In this document: positions 43,266-54,210 of the stretch, one piece after another
How the letters are laid out: each line of letters begins with the position of its first letter
How positions within the stretch are numbered: the first letter of the stretch is position 1
Assembly: GCF_002858805.1 (NCBI RefSeq)
Contig: NZ_PJZI01000025.1
Coordinates: 1-64,000 of the forward strand
Length of the DNA: 64,000 nucleotides
Direction: 5' to 3'
Source: Chimaeribacter arupi
Lineage (GTDB): Bacteria; Pseudomonadota; Gammaproteobacteria; Enterobacterales; Enterobacteriaceae
Program-made: the position numbers and the translations under genes
Notes under the pieces: model-generated
The model's input: only the letters and a program-made list of their open reading frames with translations
Told to the model about the DNA's origin: nothing
Databases searched by the model: none

Positions 43266-44513
43266 TTAACGCATTTTACCCTTCAGCCAGGCACTCATCT
43301 CTTCCATCGCCTGATGGAAACCGCGATACACCGGCTTTTTGCCGATCTCCAGCAGTTTGCCGTCACTGGACGAGGAGACGATCAGCCGCGATTCCTCTTT
43401 CGGGCTGAACGGCTCATTCGGCCAGTAGCCGGAGAACATCGGCGTCGGGCAGCGGCGGCCGAGCAGCCCCTGGGTTTTCAGCGAGTAGCGGTTCAGCTCC
43501 ACCCGCAACGCGGCGTCTGAGGCGGTGCTCATGCCGAGGCGGCTGGCCAGCACGTCCATATACATGTCCGGTACCGCCTCCTGCGTGGCGCTGTTGCACA
43601 TCAGGTTATGCACAATCGGCCCGAGGCAGGCCACGGCGCGCAGCCGTTTCGGCTCCAGGTAGGCCAGCCGCACCGCCACGTTGGCCCCGAAGCGGAAGCC
43701 GAGCAGCGACACGCGGGTGTGGTCTACCCACGGCACGGTCGGGAGCTGCGCCAGCACCTGTTGGTGCAAAAAGCTGGTGTCCTGGGTGAGTTTCCAGCGT
43801 GAGGAGAAGCCGATGGAGGGCATGTCGATGGTGAGCATCGCCATGCCGCGCGGGGCGAAGTAGTCACGGAACAGGCGGTAGTGGTCGCTCTGCATCATGT
43901 CCAGCCCGCCGCAGATCAGCACCGTGGGGTACGGCGCGCTGCCCTCGTGCGGCATATGCAGGAAGCCGCTGATGGGCGCGCCACCGGGGATCGGGAACTC
44001 AAGCTCTTTCAGCTGATAGGGCAAATGCTGTGACGCCTCTTCGTAGGCGCGGTTCGACAGCACTTCGGCCTGGTCAGCCAGCTCATCCCCTTTCAGGTGC
44101 GGATACGCCGCGATGCTGTAGAGGTTGGCGGCCATCAGCCAGTATTCACCGCGTGCCGCCGGGTCGGTGCTCTCCAGCGCTTTTTGCTGCCAGAGCATCG
44201 CCTGGTGCGACCACTCATAGATCCAGTTGCCGTTGCGGTAGCCGACCACGGTGTCGAGCAGCGCCTCGTCGGTGCGCTCAGCCGTCGAGGCGGCGATGCG
44301 CGCCAGCACCTCCTGCATCTCCAGCGCGTCCACGCCGCGCCAGATCCACATCAGGCGGTTGATCATCCGGTACCAGTGGCGGGTCGCCTGCCCTTCCAGG
44401 GCGGACTCGGTGGCCAGCGCCGGGTGATGGTGCGCACGCTTGACCAGCGTGGAGGTTTCCGGGTGCTTGAAACGGGGTTTGAACAGGATTTCCGACAGAT
44501 TGGCTTGGGACAT
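43266..44513 (-). CDS. frsA: FrsA esterase (YafA)
   Basis: Cytosolic alpha/beta-hydrolase of 415 aa, known from E. coli and Vibrio as FrsA, linked to IIA-Glc and the fermentation/respiration balance. The hydrolase core shows [15 protein letters not shown] and the nucleophile-elbow region [21 protein letters not shown], where the usual GxSxG Ser is replaced by Phe/Gly, as in FrsA proteins. GGAGG precedes the ATG at 44513. Confidence 0.93.
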   Translation of the reverse strand: MSQANLSEILFKPRFKHPETSTLVKRAHHHPALATESALEGQATRHWYRMINRLMWIWRGVDALEMQEVLARIAASTAERTDEALLDTVVGYRNGNWIYEWSHQAMLWQQKALESTDPAARGEYWLMAANLYSIAAYPHLKGDELADQAEVLSNRAYEEASQHLPYQLKELEFPIPGGAPISGFLHMPHEGSAPYPTVLICGGLDMMQSDHYRLFRDYFAPRGMAMLTIDMPSIGFSSRWKLTQDTSFLHQQVLAQLPTVPWVDHTRVSLLGFRFGANVAVRLAYLEPKRLRAVACLGPIVHNLMCNSATQEAVPDMYMDVLASRLGMSTASDAALRVELNRYSLKTQGLLGRRCPTPMFSGYWPNEPFSPKEESRLIVSSSSDGKLLEIGKKPVYRGFHQAMEEMSAWLKGKMR

Positions 44514-44659
44514 GTACAGCCTCCATGATGCAGTGGGCGGGCGCGGATGCGGCCGGACATTATCGTGAGAGTGTACCAAATAACGCGGAAGAGGGAGCGG
44601 ACAGGGTCAATATTGGTGCAGGTGGAGGACGGTGGCGGTGATAAAAACCGGCCCGCCGG

Positions 44660-44687
44660 AAAAAACAATGCCCGGCATAAGCCGGGC
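44660..44687 (-). terminator. terminator of gpt
   Basis: Minus strand: GCCCGGC-TTAT-GCCGGGC followed by ATTGTTTTTTC, 25-50 bases after the gpt stop. Confidence 0.85.
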
Positions 44688-44711
44688 AAAGGAACGCATC
44701 ACAGACGGGGC

Positions 44712-45170
44712 TTAGCGGCCGCCGATCGGCTCAACGAAGGTCACGGCCATGTCCCACGGCTGTTCAATCCAGGTATCCTGCGGGATGTCGACCACGTAGT
44801 CATCCACCAGCGGCTGACCGGCCGGTTTGGCGAAGATGGTGACGAAATGCGCTTTCGGGTACATCTCGCGGATCGCGCGGGCGGTGCCGCCGGTGTCGAC
44901 CAGATCGTCGATGACGATGAAGCCTTCACCGTCGCCTTCTGCGCGCTTGAGCACTTTCAGGTCGCGCTGGTTGTCGTGGTCGTAGCTGGAGATGCACACG
45001 GTATCAACATGGCGGATACCCAGTTCACGCGCCAGCAGCGCCGCCGGCACCAGGCCGCCGCGGCTCACCGCGATGATGCCCTGCCATTGGTCGGCCGGAA
45101 GCAGGCGGTGTGCCAGTTTACGGGCCTGCATTTGCAACATGTCCCAAGTAACGACGTATTTTTCGCTCAT
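44712..45170 (-). CDS. gpt: xanthine-guanine phosphoribosyltransferase
   Basis: Purine salvage enzyme of 152 aa that joins PRPP to guanine, xanthine or hypoxanthine. The PRPP-binding motif [14 protein letters not shown] (about residue 83) and SRGGLVPA loop are intact; near identity to E. coli Gpt includes [16 protein letters not shown]. It is divergent from pepD with a 300-bp gap that should hold both promoters. Confidence 0.97.
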   Translation of the reverse strand: MSEKYVVTWDMLQMQARKLAHRLLPADQWQGIIAVSRGGLVPAALLARELGIRHVDTVCISSYDHDNQRDLKVLKRAEGDGEGFIVIDDLVDTGGTARAIREMYPKAHFVTIFAKPAGQPLVDDYVVDIPQDTWIEQPWDMAVTFVEPIGGR

Positions 45171-45470
45171 AAAATCGTGTCCCAGCCAGCAATAAATTGG
45201 CTTAAAAGTATTCAGGGGGGAAAAGGTTGCGCGAGATTATAGAGAGGCAGCCGGATAAAAACCAGTAACAATCGGTGAAAGCGCCCGCTTTTTTCCCGGC
45301 CCGCCACGCGCACCCCGCAGGAGAAAGTGATATTCTCTCAGGTCCACGCCAGGGGTTTCTGGCGGCGCATTATCCACCTAACCATTTGCAGCATCCCACC
45401 TTTTCCGCGCCTGCCCGTGCATTCACCGGGGCCGGCACCGGGCCGGAGGTGCTGCCACAGGAGACTCATT

Positions 45471-46931
45471 GTGTCTGAACTGTCGCAACTCTCGCCACAG
45501 CCGTTGTGGGACATTTTCGCCAAGATCTGCTCGATTCCGCACCCTTCTTTCCATGAAGAAGCGCTGGCCCAACACATCATGGCCTGGGCCGCTGAGAAAG
45601 GGATCCACGCTGAGCGCGATCAGGTCGGCAATATTTTGCTGCGCAAACCGGCCAAACCAGGCATGGAAAACCGTAAACCGGTGGTGCTCCAGGCGCACCT
45701 CGACATGGTGCCGCAGAAAAACAACGACACCGTGCATGACTTCACCAAAGACCCGATCCAGCCGTATGTGGATGGCGAGTGGGTAAAAGCGCGCGGCACC
45801 ACGCTGGGTGCGGACAACGGCATCGGCATGGCGTCCGCGCTGGCGGTGCTGGCTGACGAGAGCGTGGCGCACGGCCCGCTGGAAGTGCTGCTGACCATGA
45901 CTGAAGAGACCGGCATGGACGGTGCCTTCGGCCTCCAGCCGGACTGGTTACAGGGCGAGATCCTGATCAACACCGATTCCGAGGAAGAGGGTGAGATCTA
46001 CATGGGCTGCGCAGGCGGCATCGACGTCTCCACCACCCTGCCATTGCAGCGCGAGACGCTGGCCGGTGGTTACACCACGCTGTCGCTGGTGGTGAAAGGG
46101 CTGAAAGGCGGCCACTCCGGCGCAGACATCCACCACGGCCTCGGCAACGCCAACAAGCTGCTGGTGCGTTTCCTGTTTGAGCACGCGGCCCCGCTCGGCC
46201 TGCGCGTGCTCGATTTAAACGGCGGCACCCTGCGCAACGCCATCCCGCGTGAAGCCTCGGCCACGCTGGCGGTGCCGTCGGCTAACGTCGATGCACTGAA
46301 AACGCTGGTGGAGGATTACCAGACCACGCTGCAAAACGAGCTGGCGGCCAAAGAGAAGAAGCTGGCGGTGCTGGTCACCCCGGCGGAAAACAGCACGCCG
46401 GCACTCACCACCGACTGCCAGGCCCGCCTGCTGGCGCTGCTGAACGCCATGCCGAACGGCGTGATCCGCATGAGTGACGCGGTGCCGGGCGTGGTGGAAA
46501 CCTCGCTGAACGTCGGTGTGGTGACGATGACGGCGGACGAGGCCCACATTAACTGCCTGATCCGCTCGCTGATCGACAGCGGTAAAGAGTACGTGGTCGA
46601 CATGCTGACCGCCCTCGGCCAACTGGCGAACGCCACCACCACGCCGAAAGGCGGCTACCCTGGCTGGCAGCCGGACCCGCACTCCCCGGTGATGGGCCTG
46701 GTGCGTGAAACCTACCAGTCACTGTTCGGCAAAACCCCGAACATTATGGTGATCCACGCCGGGCTGGAATGCGGCCTGTTCAAAAAGCCGTACCCGGAGA
46801 TGGACATGGTCTCCATCGGGCCAACCATCACCGGCCCGCACTCCCCGGACGAGCAGGTGCACATTGAGAGCGTCGGCCTCTACTGGCAACTGCTCACCGC
46901 GCTGCTGAAGGCGATCCCTGAGAAAGCGTAA
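45471..46931 (+). CDS. pepD: cytosol non-specific dipeptidase (aminoacyl-histidine dipeptidase)
   Basis: Zinc dipeptidase of family M20, 486 aa, which hydrolyses carnosine and many other dipeptides. Metal and catalytic motifs are present: HLDMVPQ, TLGADNGIGMA, TEETGMDGA, NTDSEEEGE, and the C-terminal HAGLECGLF. The GTG at 45471 is the start because it gives the conserved MSELSQLSPQPLWDIFAKICSIPHPS N-terminus and has AGGAG upstream. Confidence 0.97.
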   Translation: MSELSQLSPQPLWDIFAKICSIPHPSFHEEALAQHIMAWAAEKGIHAERDQVGNILLRKPAKPGMENRKPVVLQAHLDMVPQKNNDTVHDFTKDPIQPYVDGEWVKARGTTLGADNGIGMASALAVLADESVAHGPLEVLLTMTEETGMDGAFGLQPDWLQGEILINTDSEEEGEIYMGCAGGIDVSTTLPLQRETLAGGYTTLSLVVKGLKGGHSGADIHHGLGNANKLLVRFLFEHAAPLGLRVLDLNGGTLRNAIPREASATLAVPSANVDALKTLVEDYQTTLQNELAAKEKKLAVLVTPAENSTPALTTDCQARLLALLNAMPNGVIRMSDAVPGVVETSLNVGVVTMTADEAHINCLIRSLIDSGKEYVVDMLTALGQLANATTTPKGGYPGWQPDPHSPVMGLVRETYQSLFGKTPNIMVIHAGLECGLFKKPYPEMDMVSIGPTITGPHSPDEQVHIESVGLYWQLLTALLKAIPEKA

Positions 46932-46936
46932 TCCCG

Positions 46937-46960
46937 CTTTCACTTCTGCTTTCACTTCTG
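46937..46960 (+). repeat. 12-bp perfect tandem duplication
   Basis: CTTTCACTTCTG occurs twice in direct succession between the pepD stop and its terminator. It looks like a simple slippage duplication without coding effect. Confidence 0.9.
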
Positions 46961-46961
46961 C

Positions 46962-46990
46962 AAAAAGCGACGCCCCGGCGTCGCTTTTTT
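46962..46990. terminator. terminator between pepD and dinB
   Basis: AAAAA-GCGACGCC-CC-GGCGTCGC-TTTTTT. The A and T runs on both sides allow it to serve both converging genes. Confidence 0.92.
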
Positions 46991-47014
46991 ATTGGCCGGA
47001 TCCCAGGGTAGCCG

Positions 47015-48076
47015 TCAATCCCACGGCAACAGCAACTGGCGCTCCAGTTGCGGGTCGAGCAGCGTCACATGCAGCCCCACCAGCCGTACACTGCGCCCGG
47101 CGCGGCGCTGATCCCACGCCTGGCGCGCCACCGCCAGCAGATCCGGCAGGTTCAATTCCGGCCAGACGTGTTCCTGGGTGGTCTGCTGGAAATCCTGGAA
47201 TTTCAGCTTCACCCCCTGCCGCGCAATCTGCAAATCCGGCCGCACCCGCCGCAGCCGCGCCTCCAGCTCCGGGTAGAGCCGGTCAGTAATCAGCGCCGCG
47301 CAGTCGTCCCAGTCGCTGATGTCATTCGCCAGCGTGGTTTCCACACCCACGGATTTGCGCAGCCGGTCAGCGGAAACATCCCGCTCATCAATGCCGTGGC
47401 TGCGCTCCCAGATGGCATGGCCAAACTTGCCGAAGCGCTTGAGCAGGTCAGCCAGGTCATAACGCTGCACATCGGCACAGGTCAGCAGCCCCAGCTCCTC
47501 AAGCCTGGCCGCCGTGACCTTGCCGACGCCGGGGATTTTGCTCAGCGGCAGATCCTGCAAAAACGCCGCCACGCCGCTGGGCGGGATCACAAACTGGCCG
47601 TTGGGCTTGTTGAGGTCAGAGGCGATTTTCGCCAGGAATTTCACCGGCGCGACCCCGGCCGAGGCGGTGAGTTGCAGCTCGTCCCAGATCGCCTGGCGGA
47701 TCTCACGGGCAATCAGCGTGGCCGAGCCGCTGCATTGCGGGGTGTCGGAGACATCCAGATAGGCTTCATCCAGTGACAGCGGTTCAATCAGCGGCGTGTA
47801 GCGGGCAAAGATGTCGCGGATATGGAGCGAGGCCTCTTTATAGGCCGCCATCCGGCCGGGGATCACGGTCAGTTGCGGGCAGAGTTTCAGCGCCATCGCC
47901 GTGGACATCGCGCTGCGCACGCCATATTTGCGTGCCGGATAGTTGGCGGTGCTGATCACCCCGCGCCGGTCTGAGCTGCCGCCGATGGCGATCGGGATGT
48001 CGCGCAGGCGCGGGTCGTCACGCATCTCCACCGCCGCGTAAAAGCAGTCCATATCGACATGTATGATTTTGCGCAC
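47015..48076 (-). CDS. dinB: DNA polymerase IV
   Basis: Y-family translesion polymerase of 353 aa. Catalytic acids are in [15 protein letters not shown] (Asp8) and [11 protein letters not shown] (Asp/Glu near 103); the steric-gate Phe follows the first motif. Helix-hairpin-helix ([19 protein letters not shown]) and little-finger domains follow, and the length is normal. A perfect LexA site lies about 30 bp upstream. yafNOP, which follows dinB in E. coli, is not here; yafNO is about 34 kb away. Confidence 0.97.
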   Translation of the reverse strand: MRKIIHVDMDCFYAAVEMRDDPRLRDIPIAIGGSSDRRGVISTANYPARKYGVRSAMSTAMALKLCPQLTVIPGRMAAYKEASLHIRDIFARYTPLIEPLSLDEAYLDVSDTPQCSGSATLIAREIRQAIWDELQLTASAGVAPVKFLAKIASDLNKPNGQFVIPPSGVAAFLQDLPLSKIPGVGKVTAARLEELGLLTCADVQRYDLADLLKRFGKFGHAIWERSHGIDERDVSADRLRKSVGVETTLANDISDWDDCAALITDRLYPELEARLRRVRPDLQIARQGVKLKFQDFQQTTQEHVWPELNLPDLLAVARQAWDQRRAGRSVRLVGLHVTLLDPQLERQLLLPWD

Positions 48077-48104
48077 CTTCTCCCCCGGTTCCGGCCTCCC
48101 GACC

Positions 48105-48120
48105 CTGTATAAGTATACAG
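48105..48120 (-). promoter_or_regulatory. LexA (SOS) box of dinB
   Basis: CTGTATAAGTATACAG fits CTG-N10-CAG with an AT-rich, nearly symmetrical centre, one or two bases from the E. coli consensus. It ends about 29 bases before the dinB start. Confidence 0.93.
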
Positions 48121-48267
48121 GCGGAGGCGGTGATGGCTCAAGCCGCGCGGTGTCATGGATATGTCACTGTAAATGAATATGTTATGTAGCCATCGTTACT
48201 TTTCGCGGGCGGCCTGCCGTGCTACTCAACAGCGGTATGTTTTTCCCTCTGCGCTTTTAAGGATGAA

Positions 48268-49146
48268 ATGATGTCAATCAGCAAAACGTTTGTGATCGCA
48301 GCCTCGCTGTTACTCGGCAGCGCCCCGGCGTGGGCCGCCCCGCAGATTATCGCCCACCGCGGCGGCACCGGCGATGCGCCGGAAAACACCCTGCCCGCCA
48401 TCGGCCTGGCGCTGAAAAATGGCGCGGATGCCGTCTGGGTCACCGTGCAGCTCAGCAAAGACGGCATGCCGGTACTCTACCGCCCGTCGGACTTAAGCGC
48501 GCTGACACCGCGCAAAGGCCCAGTCTCTGCGTATACCGCGGCCGAGCTGGTAAACACCGACGCCGGCTGGGCGTTCGGCAGCGGCGACCAGCACCCGTGG
48601 CGCGGCAAACAGGTCGCCATCCCCACACTGGCCGGGGTGCTGACGCGCTTCCCGGATGTCACCTTTTACCTCGACATCAAAAGCCCCGACGCCGCGCCGG
48701 AGGTGATGGCCGCCGCGCTGGCGAAGGTACTGCGGGACACCCACAGCCTGGCGCGCATCCGGGTTTACAGCACTGACAGCCGCTACCTGGCCGCCCTGCC
48801 GCCGGAGGTGCCGCGCTTTGAAAGCCGCGACCTGACGCGCACCGTACTGGCGAACATCACCATGGCGCACCAGTGCACGCTGGAGGCGTCAGCCGCCGAC
48901 CGCTGGTACGGACTGGAGCTGCAACGCAAGGTGGAGGTGGTGGAGAAATATACGCTCGGCGAAGCGCGTTCCGCCGCCACGCTGGTCTGGGATAAAGAAG
49001 CCGTAGACTGCTTCCGCAGCCGCGGCAAGGCGCATATTGTGTTGTTCGGCGTAAACAGCCCGCAGGCATTGCAGCAAGCCATTGAGCTGGGTGCGGATGG
49101 TGTGCTGGTGGATGCCCCGTCGCAATTTGCCGCCGCCGCCCATTAA
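48268..49146 (+). CDS. exported GDPD-fold protein with altered active site
   Basis: Protein of 292 aa with a signal peptide (to about residue 23). It has the fold of glycerophosphodiester phosphodiesterases: IIAHRGG...APENTLPAI at 28-45, and YLDIKSPD, LFGVNSPQA and LGADGVLVDAP further on. But the usual ELDV metal motif is WVTV (57-60) and the second catalytic His (in HD) is Arg72 (LYRPSDL), so the classical metal site is lost. It may bind rather than cleave a phosphodiester, or use another chemistry. AAGGA serves either the ATG at 48268 or 48271. Confidence 0.8.
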   Translation: MMSISKTFVIAASLLLGSAPAWAAPQIIAHRGGTGDAPENTLPAIGLALKNGADAVWVTVQLSKDGMPVLYRPSDLSALTPRKGPVSAYTAAELVNTDAGWAFGSGDQHPWRGKQVAIPTLAGVLTRFPDVTFYLDIKSPDAAPEVMAAALAKVLRDTHSLARIRVYSTDSRYLAALPPEVPRFESRDLTRTVLANITMAHQCTLEASAADRWYGLELQRKVEVVEKYTLGEARSAATLVWDKEAVDCFRSRGKAHIVLFGVNSPQALQQAIELGADGVLVDAPSQFAAAAH

Positions 49147-49173
49147 TTCCCCGCCGGTGCGCCTTTCATCAGG

Positions 49174-49209
49174 AAGACGGCGGCTGTTCAGCCCCGTCTT
49201 TTTTCTTAT
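49174..49209 (+). terminator. terminator after the GDPD-fold gene
   Basis: AGACGG-CGGCT-GTTC-AGCCC-CGTCT followed by TTTTTTCTT, 30 bases after the stop. Confidence 0.8.
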
Positions 49210-49365
49210 TCAGCGATATGGCTTCCAAAAAATATCGTTTTACCCCCATTGCTAAATAATTAATCAGCTTTACTATGAGTCAGCCCCGCACCGGGGCAGC
49301 AAGGGCATACGCCGGGGCGCTCGCCCGCAGGCAACGACAGTTATTAATAATAAGCAGGAATGACA

Positions 49366-50088
49366 ATGGGCAAAATCGCGCTGATGCTTGCGATGTTTCT
49401 CTGTTTGCCTTGGGTAGCCGCCCCCAGCTCCGCCAGTGAGCAGGTACCGGTTAGCCAAAATATTAAACAGCAATTATTGGGTACACCGATCTATATTCAA
49501 ATCTTTAAAGAAGAACGCACCCTGGAGTTATACGGCAAGATGGGGAATGAGTTCCGCTTGCTGGGCGCGTACCGTATCTGCAATTTCTCCGGCGGCCTCG
49601 GCCCGAAACGGCGTGAAGGGGATTTCAAAAGCCCGGAAGGGTTTTACAGCGTCGATATCCGTAACCTGAAACCCAACAGCCGCTTCTACCGTGCCATTAA
49701 TATCGGTTACCCGAACGCCTATGACCGCGCGCAGGGCTATTCCGGTAATTATTTGATGATTCACGGGGAGTGCAAGTCCATCGGCTGTTACGCGATGACC
49801 AACGCCTATATGGATGAGATCTTCACCTATGTGCAGGCGGCGCTGCGCAATGGGCAGGTGAAAGTGGATATCGCCATCTATCCGTTCCGCATGACGGACG
49901 CCAACCTCCAGCGCCACCGCATGTCCTCTTATTTCGCCTTCTGGCGCGGCCTGCAACCAGGCTACCGCTACTTCAGCGAGAAACACCTGCCGCCGACGGT
50001 GACCGTCGCCAACGGCCAGTATGTGTTTAACCCGGCCATCATCGGTACGCAGGCTATTTCAGAGTATGCGTTCACCGAAACGAAATAA
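49366..50088 (+). CDS. dpaA: L,D-transpeptidase-fold peptidoglycan-lipoprotein amidase DpaA (YafK)
   Basis: Periplasmic enzyme of 240 aa with a signal peptide. It carries the YkuD motif [12 protein letters not shown] (His and Cys near residue 130), which in YafK/DpaA removes Braun lipoprotein from peptidoglycan rather than forming cross-links. GCAGGA is 6 bases before the ATG at 49366; the ATG at 49360 would touch it. The 3' end overlaps that of the convergent yafJ by 30 bp. Confidence 0.93.
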   Translation: MGKIALMLAMFLCLPWVAAPSSASEQVPVSQNIKQQLLGTPIYIQIFKEERTLELYGKMGNEFRLLGAYRICNFSGGLGPKRREGDFKSPEGFYSVDIRNLKPNSRFYRAINIGYPNAYDRAQGYSGNYLMIHGECKSIGCYAMTNAYMDEIFTYVQAALRNGQVKVDIAIYPFRMTDANLQRHRMSSYFAFWRGLQPGYRYFSEKHLPPTVTVANGQYVFNPAIIGTQAISEYAFTETK

Positions 50089-50826
50089 GGCGAACTCACC
50101 TGGCGCAATCTTGTGCCAGGTTTCATTGCCGGTCAGCGGCTGGGTGGCAATCACCGTGACCACATCATTCGGTGTGGTCTGCTGCTGAAAATCGATCTCG
50201 ACATCCCTGTCCAGCAACGTGGCTTTGCCGAACGGCGCACGGCGGGTGATCCAGTGCAGGTTGGTGGAGCAGTACGCCATCACGAACCGACCATCCGACA
50301 ACAGCATATTAAATACCCCTTTCTGCCGCAGCTGATCGGCCAGTGACGCGATAAAGCGGAACACGGCCGTCCAGTTGCCGGGCGTACGCGGGTAGCGCTG
50401 CGTCAGTTGGTTCAGCAGCCAGCAAAACGCATATTCGCTGTCCGTCTGGCCGATTGGGCGCAGCTGGCCGGTTTCCAGCTGGCGGTAGCCGGTCAGCTGG
50501 CCGTTATGGGCATACGTCCAGTTGCGGCCCCAGAGTTCGCGGGTAAATGGGTGGGTGTTTTCCAGCGCCACTTCGCCGCGGTTGGCCTGGCGGATGTGCG
50601 ACACCACGGCGCAGGATTTAATCGGGTACTCCTGCACCAGCCGCGCAATCGGGGAGTTAAAGCTGGGCTGCGGGTCTTTAAAGGTACGGCAGCCCAGCCC
50701 CTCATAAAAGGTAATCCCCCAGCCATCTTTATGCGGGCCGGTGCCGCCGCCGCGCTGTACCAGGCCGGTAAAGCTGAAGCAGATATCGGTCGGTACATTG
50801 GCGCTCATCCCGAGCAATTCACACAT
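50059..50826 (-). CDS. yafJ: class II glutamine amidotransferase-like protein YafJ
   Basis: Protein of 255 aa with an N-terminal nucleophile Cys2 ([12 protein letters not shown]) and the Ntn-amidotransferase motifs [21 protein letters not shown] and HNGQL. E. coli YafJ is a stand-alone glutaminase-domain protein without a known synthetase partner. The gene follows gmhA at 36 bp in the same direction, as in E. coli. Confidence 0.95.
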   Translation of the reverse strand: MCELLGMSANVPTDICFSFTGLVQRGGGTGPHKDGWGITFYEGLGCRTFKDPQPSFNSPIARLVQEYPIKSCAVVSHIRQANRGEVALENTHPFTRELWGRNWTYAHNGQLTGYRQLETGQLRPIGQTDSEYAFCWLLNQLTQRYPRTPGNWTAVFRFIASLADQLRQKGVFNMLLSDGRFVMAYCSTNLHWITRRAPFGKATLLDRDVEIDFQQQTTPNDVVTVIATQPLTGNETWHKIAPGEFALFRFGERIL

Positions 50827-50862
50827 GGCTCTCTCCTCCCCTGACGACCCGCGCGCTGTGAC

Positions 50863-51444
50863 TCAGTGGCTGCTCATCTCTTTTTCAATCAGCATGATCA
50901 GGATGTGAATCACTTTGATGTGAATCTCCTGGATACGATCGGCATAACCGAAGTGCGGCACCCGGATTTCAACGTCCGCGCTGCCGTCCATCTGGCCGCC
51001 GTCTTTGCCGGTCAGGGTGATCACTTTCATGCCTTTGGCACGCGCAGCGGAAATCGCCTTGATCACATTGCCGGAGTTGCCGGAGGTGGAGATGCCGAGC
51101 AGCACATCGCCGCGCTGGCCGACGGCCTCAATAAAGCGTGAGAATACGAATTCGTAACCGAAATCGTTGCTGACGCAAGAGAGGTGGCTGACGTCAGAGA
51201 TGGCGATAGCCGGGTAGCCGGGGCGGTTTTCACGGTAGCGGCCGGTGAGTTCCTCGGCGAAGTGCATGGCGTCACAGTGTGAACCGCCGTTACCGCAGGA
51301 GAGCACCTTGCCGCCCGCTTTGAAGGCGTCTGCCAGCAGCACCGCCGCCTGCTGGATGGCGGCCAGGTTGGCCTCATCGCTGAGGAAATTGTTCAGAGTT
51401 TCAGCAGCTTCGTTCAGTTCGTTACGGATTAAATCCTGGTACAT
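50863..51444 (-). CDS. gmhA: sedoheptulose-7-phosphate isomerase
   Basis: First enzyme of ADP-heptose synthesis for the LPS inner core, 193 aa. A SIS domain is clear ([48 protein letters not shown]), with zinc-binding His/Glu residues. AGAGG precedes the ATG at 51444; an in-frame extension to 51510 lacks one. It is divergent from fadE. Confidence 0.97.
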   Translation of the reverse strand: MYQDLIRNELNEAAETLNNFLSDEANLAAIQQAAVLLADAFKAGGKVLSCGNGGSHCDAMHFAEELTGRYRENRPGYPAIAISDVSHLSCVSNDFGYEFVFSRFIEAVGQRGDVLLGISTSGNSGNVIKAISAARAKGMKVITLTGKDGGQMDGSADVEIRVPHFGYADRIQEIHIKVIHILIMLIEKEMSSH

Positions 51445-51640
51445 GACAGCCTCTTGATAGCCCGTTGGCATGAAAATTCTTCCGCTGTGCAGTGTAGCGG
51501 ATTGCCCCATAAGCGAGAAGCGTTGTCACGCCCGGCCTGCCTTTTTGGCAACCGGTGCGGTGGGAATGTGAGCCAGATTGTAATTAGCATGTAAACGTAT
51601 TGCTAAAAAAATAGCCATCATCTACAACCTATACATCGTC

Positions 51641-51657
51641 AACAGGTCAGACCTCCT
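51641..51657 (+). promoter_or_regulatory. FadR operator of fadE
   Basis: AACAGGTCAGACCTCCT contains the symmetrical core AGGTC-A-GACCT and matches the FadR consensus (AACTGGTCNGACCAGTT) well. It lies 22 bases before the fadE start codon, the right place for repression released by long-chain acyl-CoA. Confidence 0.85.
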
Positions 51658-51678
51658 ACAACTTAGGGAGCTTTCAAT

Positions 51679-54126
51679 ATGCTGGTGCTTACGATTATTG
51701 GTTTTCTGGTGCTGCTGGGTGCGCTGTTCTACCACAAGGTCAACCTGACGCTCAGCAGCCTGCTGCTGCTGGCGTATACCGCCGTGCTCAGCGCGGCCCA
51801 GGTGTGGTCGTGGTGGGTGGTGCTGCCGCTGGCCCTGGTGCTGCTGCCGCTTAACCTGCTGCCGCTGCGCCGCGCCCTGTTCTCCGCCCCGGCGATGCGC
51901 ATTTTCGGCAAGGTGATGCCGGCGATGTCCCGCACGGAAAAAGAGGCGATTGATGCCGGGACGACCTGGTGGGAAGGCGATATCTTCCAGGGCGCGCCGG
52001 ACTGGAAAAAGCTGCACAACTACCCGCAGCCGGTGCTGACGCCGGAAGAGCAGGCCTTCCTGGACGGCCCGGTCAACGAGGCGTGCCGCATGGCGAATGA
52101 TTTCGCCATCACCCACGAGCTGGCTGACCTGCCGCCGGAGCTGTGGGCTTACCTGAAAGAGCACCGCTTCTTTGCGATGATCATCAAGAAAGAGTATGGC
52201 GGGCTGGAATTCTCCGCCTATGCCCAGGCGCGGGTGTTGCAGAAACTGGCGGGCGTCTCCGGCATTCTGGCAATCACCGTGGGCGTGCCGAACTCCCTCG
52301 GCCCCGGCGAACTGCTGCAACACTACGGCACCGACGCGCAGAAAGATCACTACCTGCCGCGGCTGGCGCGCGGGCAGGAGATCCCCTGCTTTGCCCTGAC
52401 CAGCCCGGAAGCCGGCTCTGACGCCGGGGCCATCCCGGACACCGGCGTGGTCTGCATGGGTGAATGGCAGGGCCAGCAGGTGCTGGGGATGCGCCTGACC
52501 TGGAACAAACGCTATATCACGCTGGCCCCGGTCGCCACGGTGCTCGGGCTGGCGTTCAAACTCTCTGACCCGGAACACCTGCTGGGTGACACCGAAGAAC
52601 TCGGCATCACCTGCGCGCTGATCCCGACCAGCACGCCGGGCGTGGAGATTGGCCGCCGCCACTTCCCGCTGAACGTGCCGTTCCAGAACGGCCCGACGCG
52701 CGGCAACAATATCTTTGTGCCGATTGACACCATCATCGGCGGCCCGGCGATGGCCGGCCAGGGCTGGCGGATGCTGGTCGAGTGCCTGTCAGTCGGGCGC
52801 GGTATCACCCTGCCCTCCAACTCCACCGGCAGCCTGAAATCGGTAGCGCTGGCGACCGGCGCTTATGCCCACATCCGCCGCCAGTTCAAAGTGGCGATCG
52901 GCAAAATGGAAGGGATCGAGGAGCCGCTGGCGCGCATTGCCGGTAACGCCTACGTGATGGACGCCGCCGCGACGCTGATTACCACCGGCATCATGGCCGG
53001 CGAAAAACCGGCGGTGCTCTCTGCCATCATCAAATACCACTGCACCCACCGCGGCCAGCGCGCGGTAATGGACGCGATGGACATCACCGGCGGCAAAGGC
53101 ATTATGCTCGGCCGCAGTAACTTCCTTGCCCGCACCTATCAGGGCGCGCCGATCGCCATCACCGTGGAAGGCGCGAACATCCTGACGCGCAGCATGATCA
53201 TCTTCGGCCAGGGGGCGATCCGCTGCCACCCGTATGTGCTGGAAGAGATGGCCGCCGCCGCCGAACGCAATGTGGAACGCTTCGACCGTGCGCTGTTCGG
53301 CCACCTCGGCCACGTCGGCAGCAACGAAATGCGCAGCCTGTGGCTCGGCCTGACCAACGGCCGCACCAGCCGTGCACCGGTGCGTGACGCCACCACACGC
53401 TATTACCAGCAGATCAACCGGCTGAGCGCCAACCTCGCGCTGCTGGCGGATGTCTCGATGGGCGTGCTGGGCGGCAGCCTGAAACGCCGTGAACGTATGT
53501 CGGCGCGGCTCGGCGACATCCTCAGCCAGCTGTTCCTCGCCACCGCCACCCTGAAACGTTACGAGGACGAAGGGCGTCAGCAGGCTGATTTACCGCTGGT
53601 GCACTGGGGCGTGCAGGACTGCCTGCGCCAGGCCGAGCAGGCGCTGGATGAGCTGCTGCGCAACTTCCCGAACCGGCTGGTGGCCGGGCTGGTGCGGCTG
53701 GTGGTGTTCCCGCTCGGCCGGGCGCAGCGCGGGCCGTCAGATCGCCTTGACCACAAGCTGGCACAACTGCTGCAACAGCCTTCCGCCACCCGTTCCCGCC
53801 TGGGGCGCGGCCAGTACCTGACGCCGGGCGAAAATAACCCGTTCGGCCAGCTGGAAGAGGCGTTACAGCACATCATCGCGGCGGAAGTTGTCCATAAACG
53901 GCTCTGCCTTGAGGCCGGCAAAACCCTGCCGTTCACCCGGCTGGATCAGCTGGCACACCAGGCACGTAAAGAAGGGAAGATTAATGACGACGAGGCGCGT
54001 ATATTAATCCAGGCGGAAGAGAGCCGTCTGCGTTCGATTAACGTGGACGATTTCGACCCAGAGGAACTGGCAGCCAAAAAGCCGGACTCAGTAAAACAGA
54101 CGCCGCGCCAGCCTGAGGCGGCCTAG
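51679..54126 (+). CDS. fadE: acyl-CoA dehydrogenase FadE
   Basis: First step of fatty-acid beta-oxidation, 815 aa. Two or three membrane helices at the N-terminus (1-65) are typical of FadE. The flavin dehydrogenase core follows, with [41 protein letters not shown] and the C-terminal extension found in proteobacterial FadE. GGGAG precedes the ATG. A FadR site overlaps the promoter region and a terminator follows. Confidence 0.96.
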   Translation: MLVLTIIGFLVLLGALFYHKVNLTLSSLLLLAYTAVLSAAQVWSWWVVLPLALVLLPLNLLPLRRALFSAPAMRIFGKVMPAMSRTEKEAIDAGTTWWEGDIFQGAPDWKKLHNYPQPVLTPEEQAFLDGPVNEACRMANDFAITHELADLPPELWAYLKEHRFFAMIIKKEYGGLEFSAYAQARVLQKLAGVSGILAITVGVPNSLGPGELLQHYGTDAQKDHYLPRLARGQEIPCFALTSPEAGSDAGAIPDTGVVCMGEWQGQQVLGMRLTWNKRYITLAPVATVLGLAFKLSDPEHLLGDTEELGITCALIPTSTPGVEIGRRHFPLNVPFQNGPTRGNNIFVPIDTIIGGPAMAGQGWRMLVECLSVGRGITLPSNSTGSLKSVALATGAYAHIRRQFKVAIGKMEGIEEPLARIAGNAYVMDAAATLITTGIMAGEKPAVLSAIIKYHCTHRGQRAVMDAMDITGGKGIMLGRSNFLARTYQGAPIAITVEGANILTRSMIIFGQGAIRCHPYVLEEMAAAAERNVERFDRALFGHLGHVGSNEMRSLWLGLTNGRTSRAPVRDATTRYYQQINRLSANLALLADVSMGVLGGSLKRRERMSARLGDILSQLFLATATLKRYEDEGRQQADLPLVHWGVQDCLRQAEQALDELLRNFPNRLVAGLVRLVVFPLGRAQRGPSDRLDHKLAQLLQQPSATRSRLGRGQYLTPGENNPFGQLEEALQHIIAAEVVHKRLCLEAGKTLPFTRLDQLAHQARKEGKINDDEARILIQAEESRLRSINVDDFDPEELAAKKPDSVKQTPRQPEAA

Positions 54127-54164
54127 GGCAAAGACATTACACAGCAACTTTTCCCGCAGTAAGC

Positions 54165-54196
54165 AAAACGGCACTCCCTGGAGTGCCGTTTTTTTT
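54165..54196. terminator. terminator between fadE and the YehS-like gene
   Basis: AAAACGGCACTCC-CT-GGAGTGCCGTTTTTTTT, an 11-bp or longer stem with A and T runs on both sides, acting on two converging genes. Confidence 0.92.
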
Positions 54197-54210
54197 CGCT
54201 GATGCTGCGG

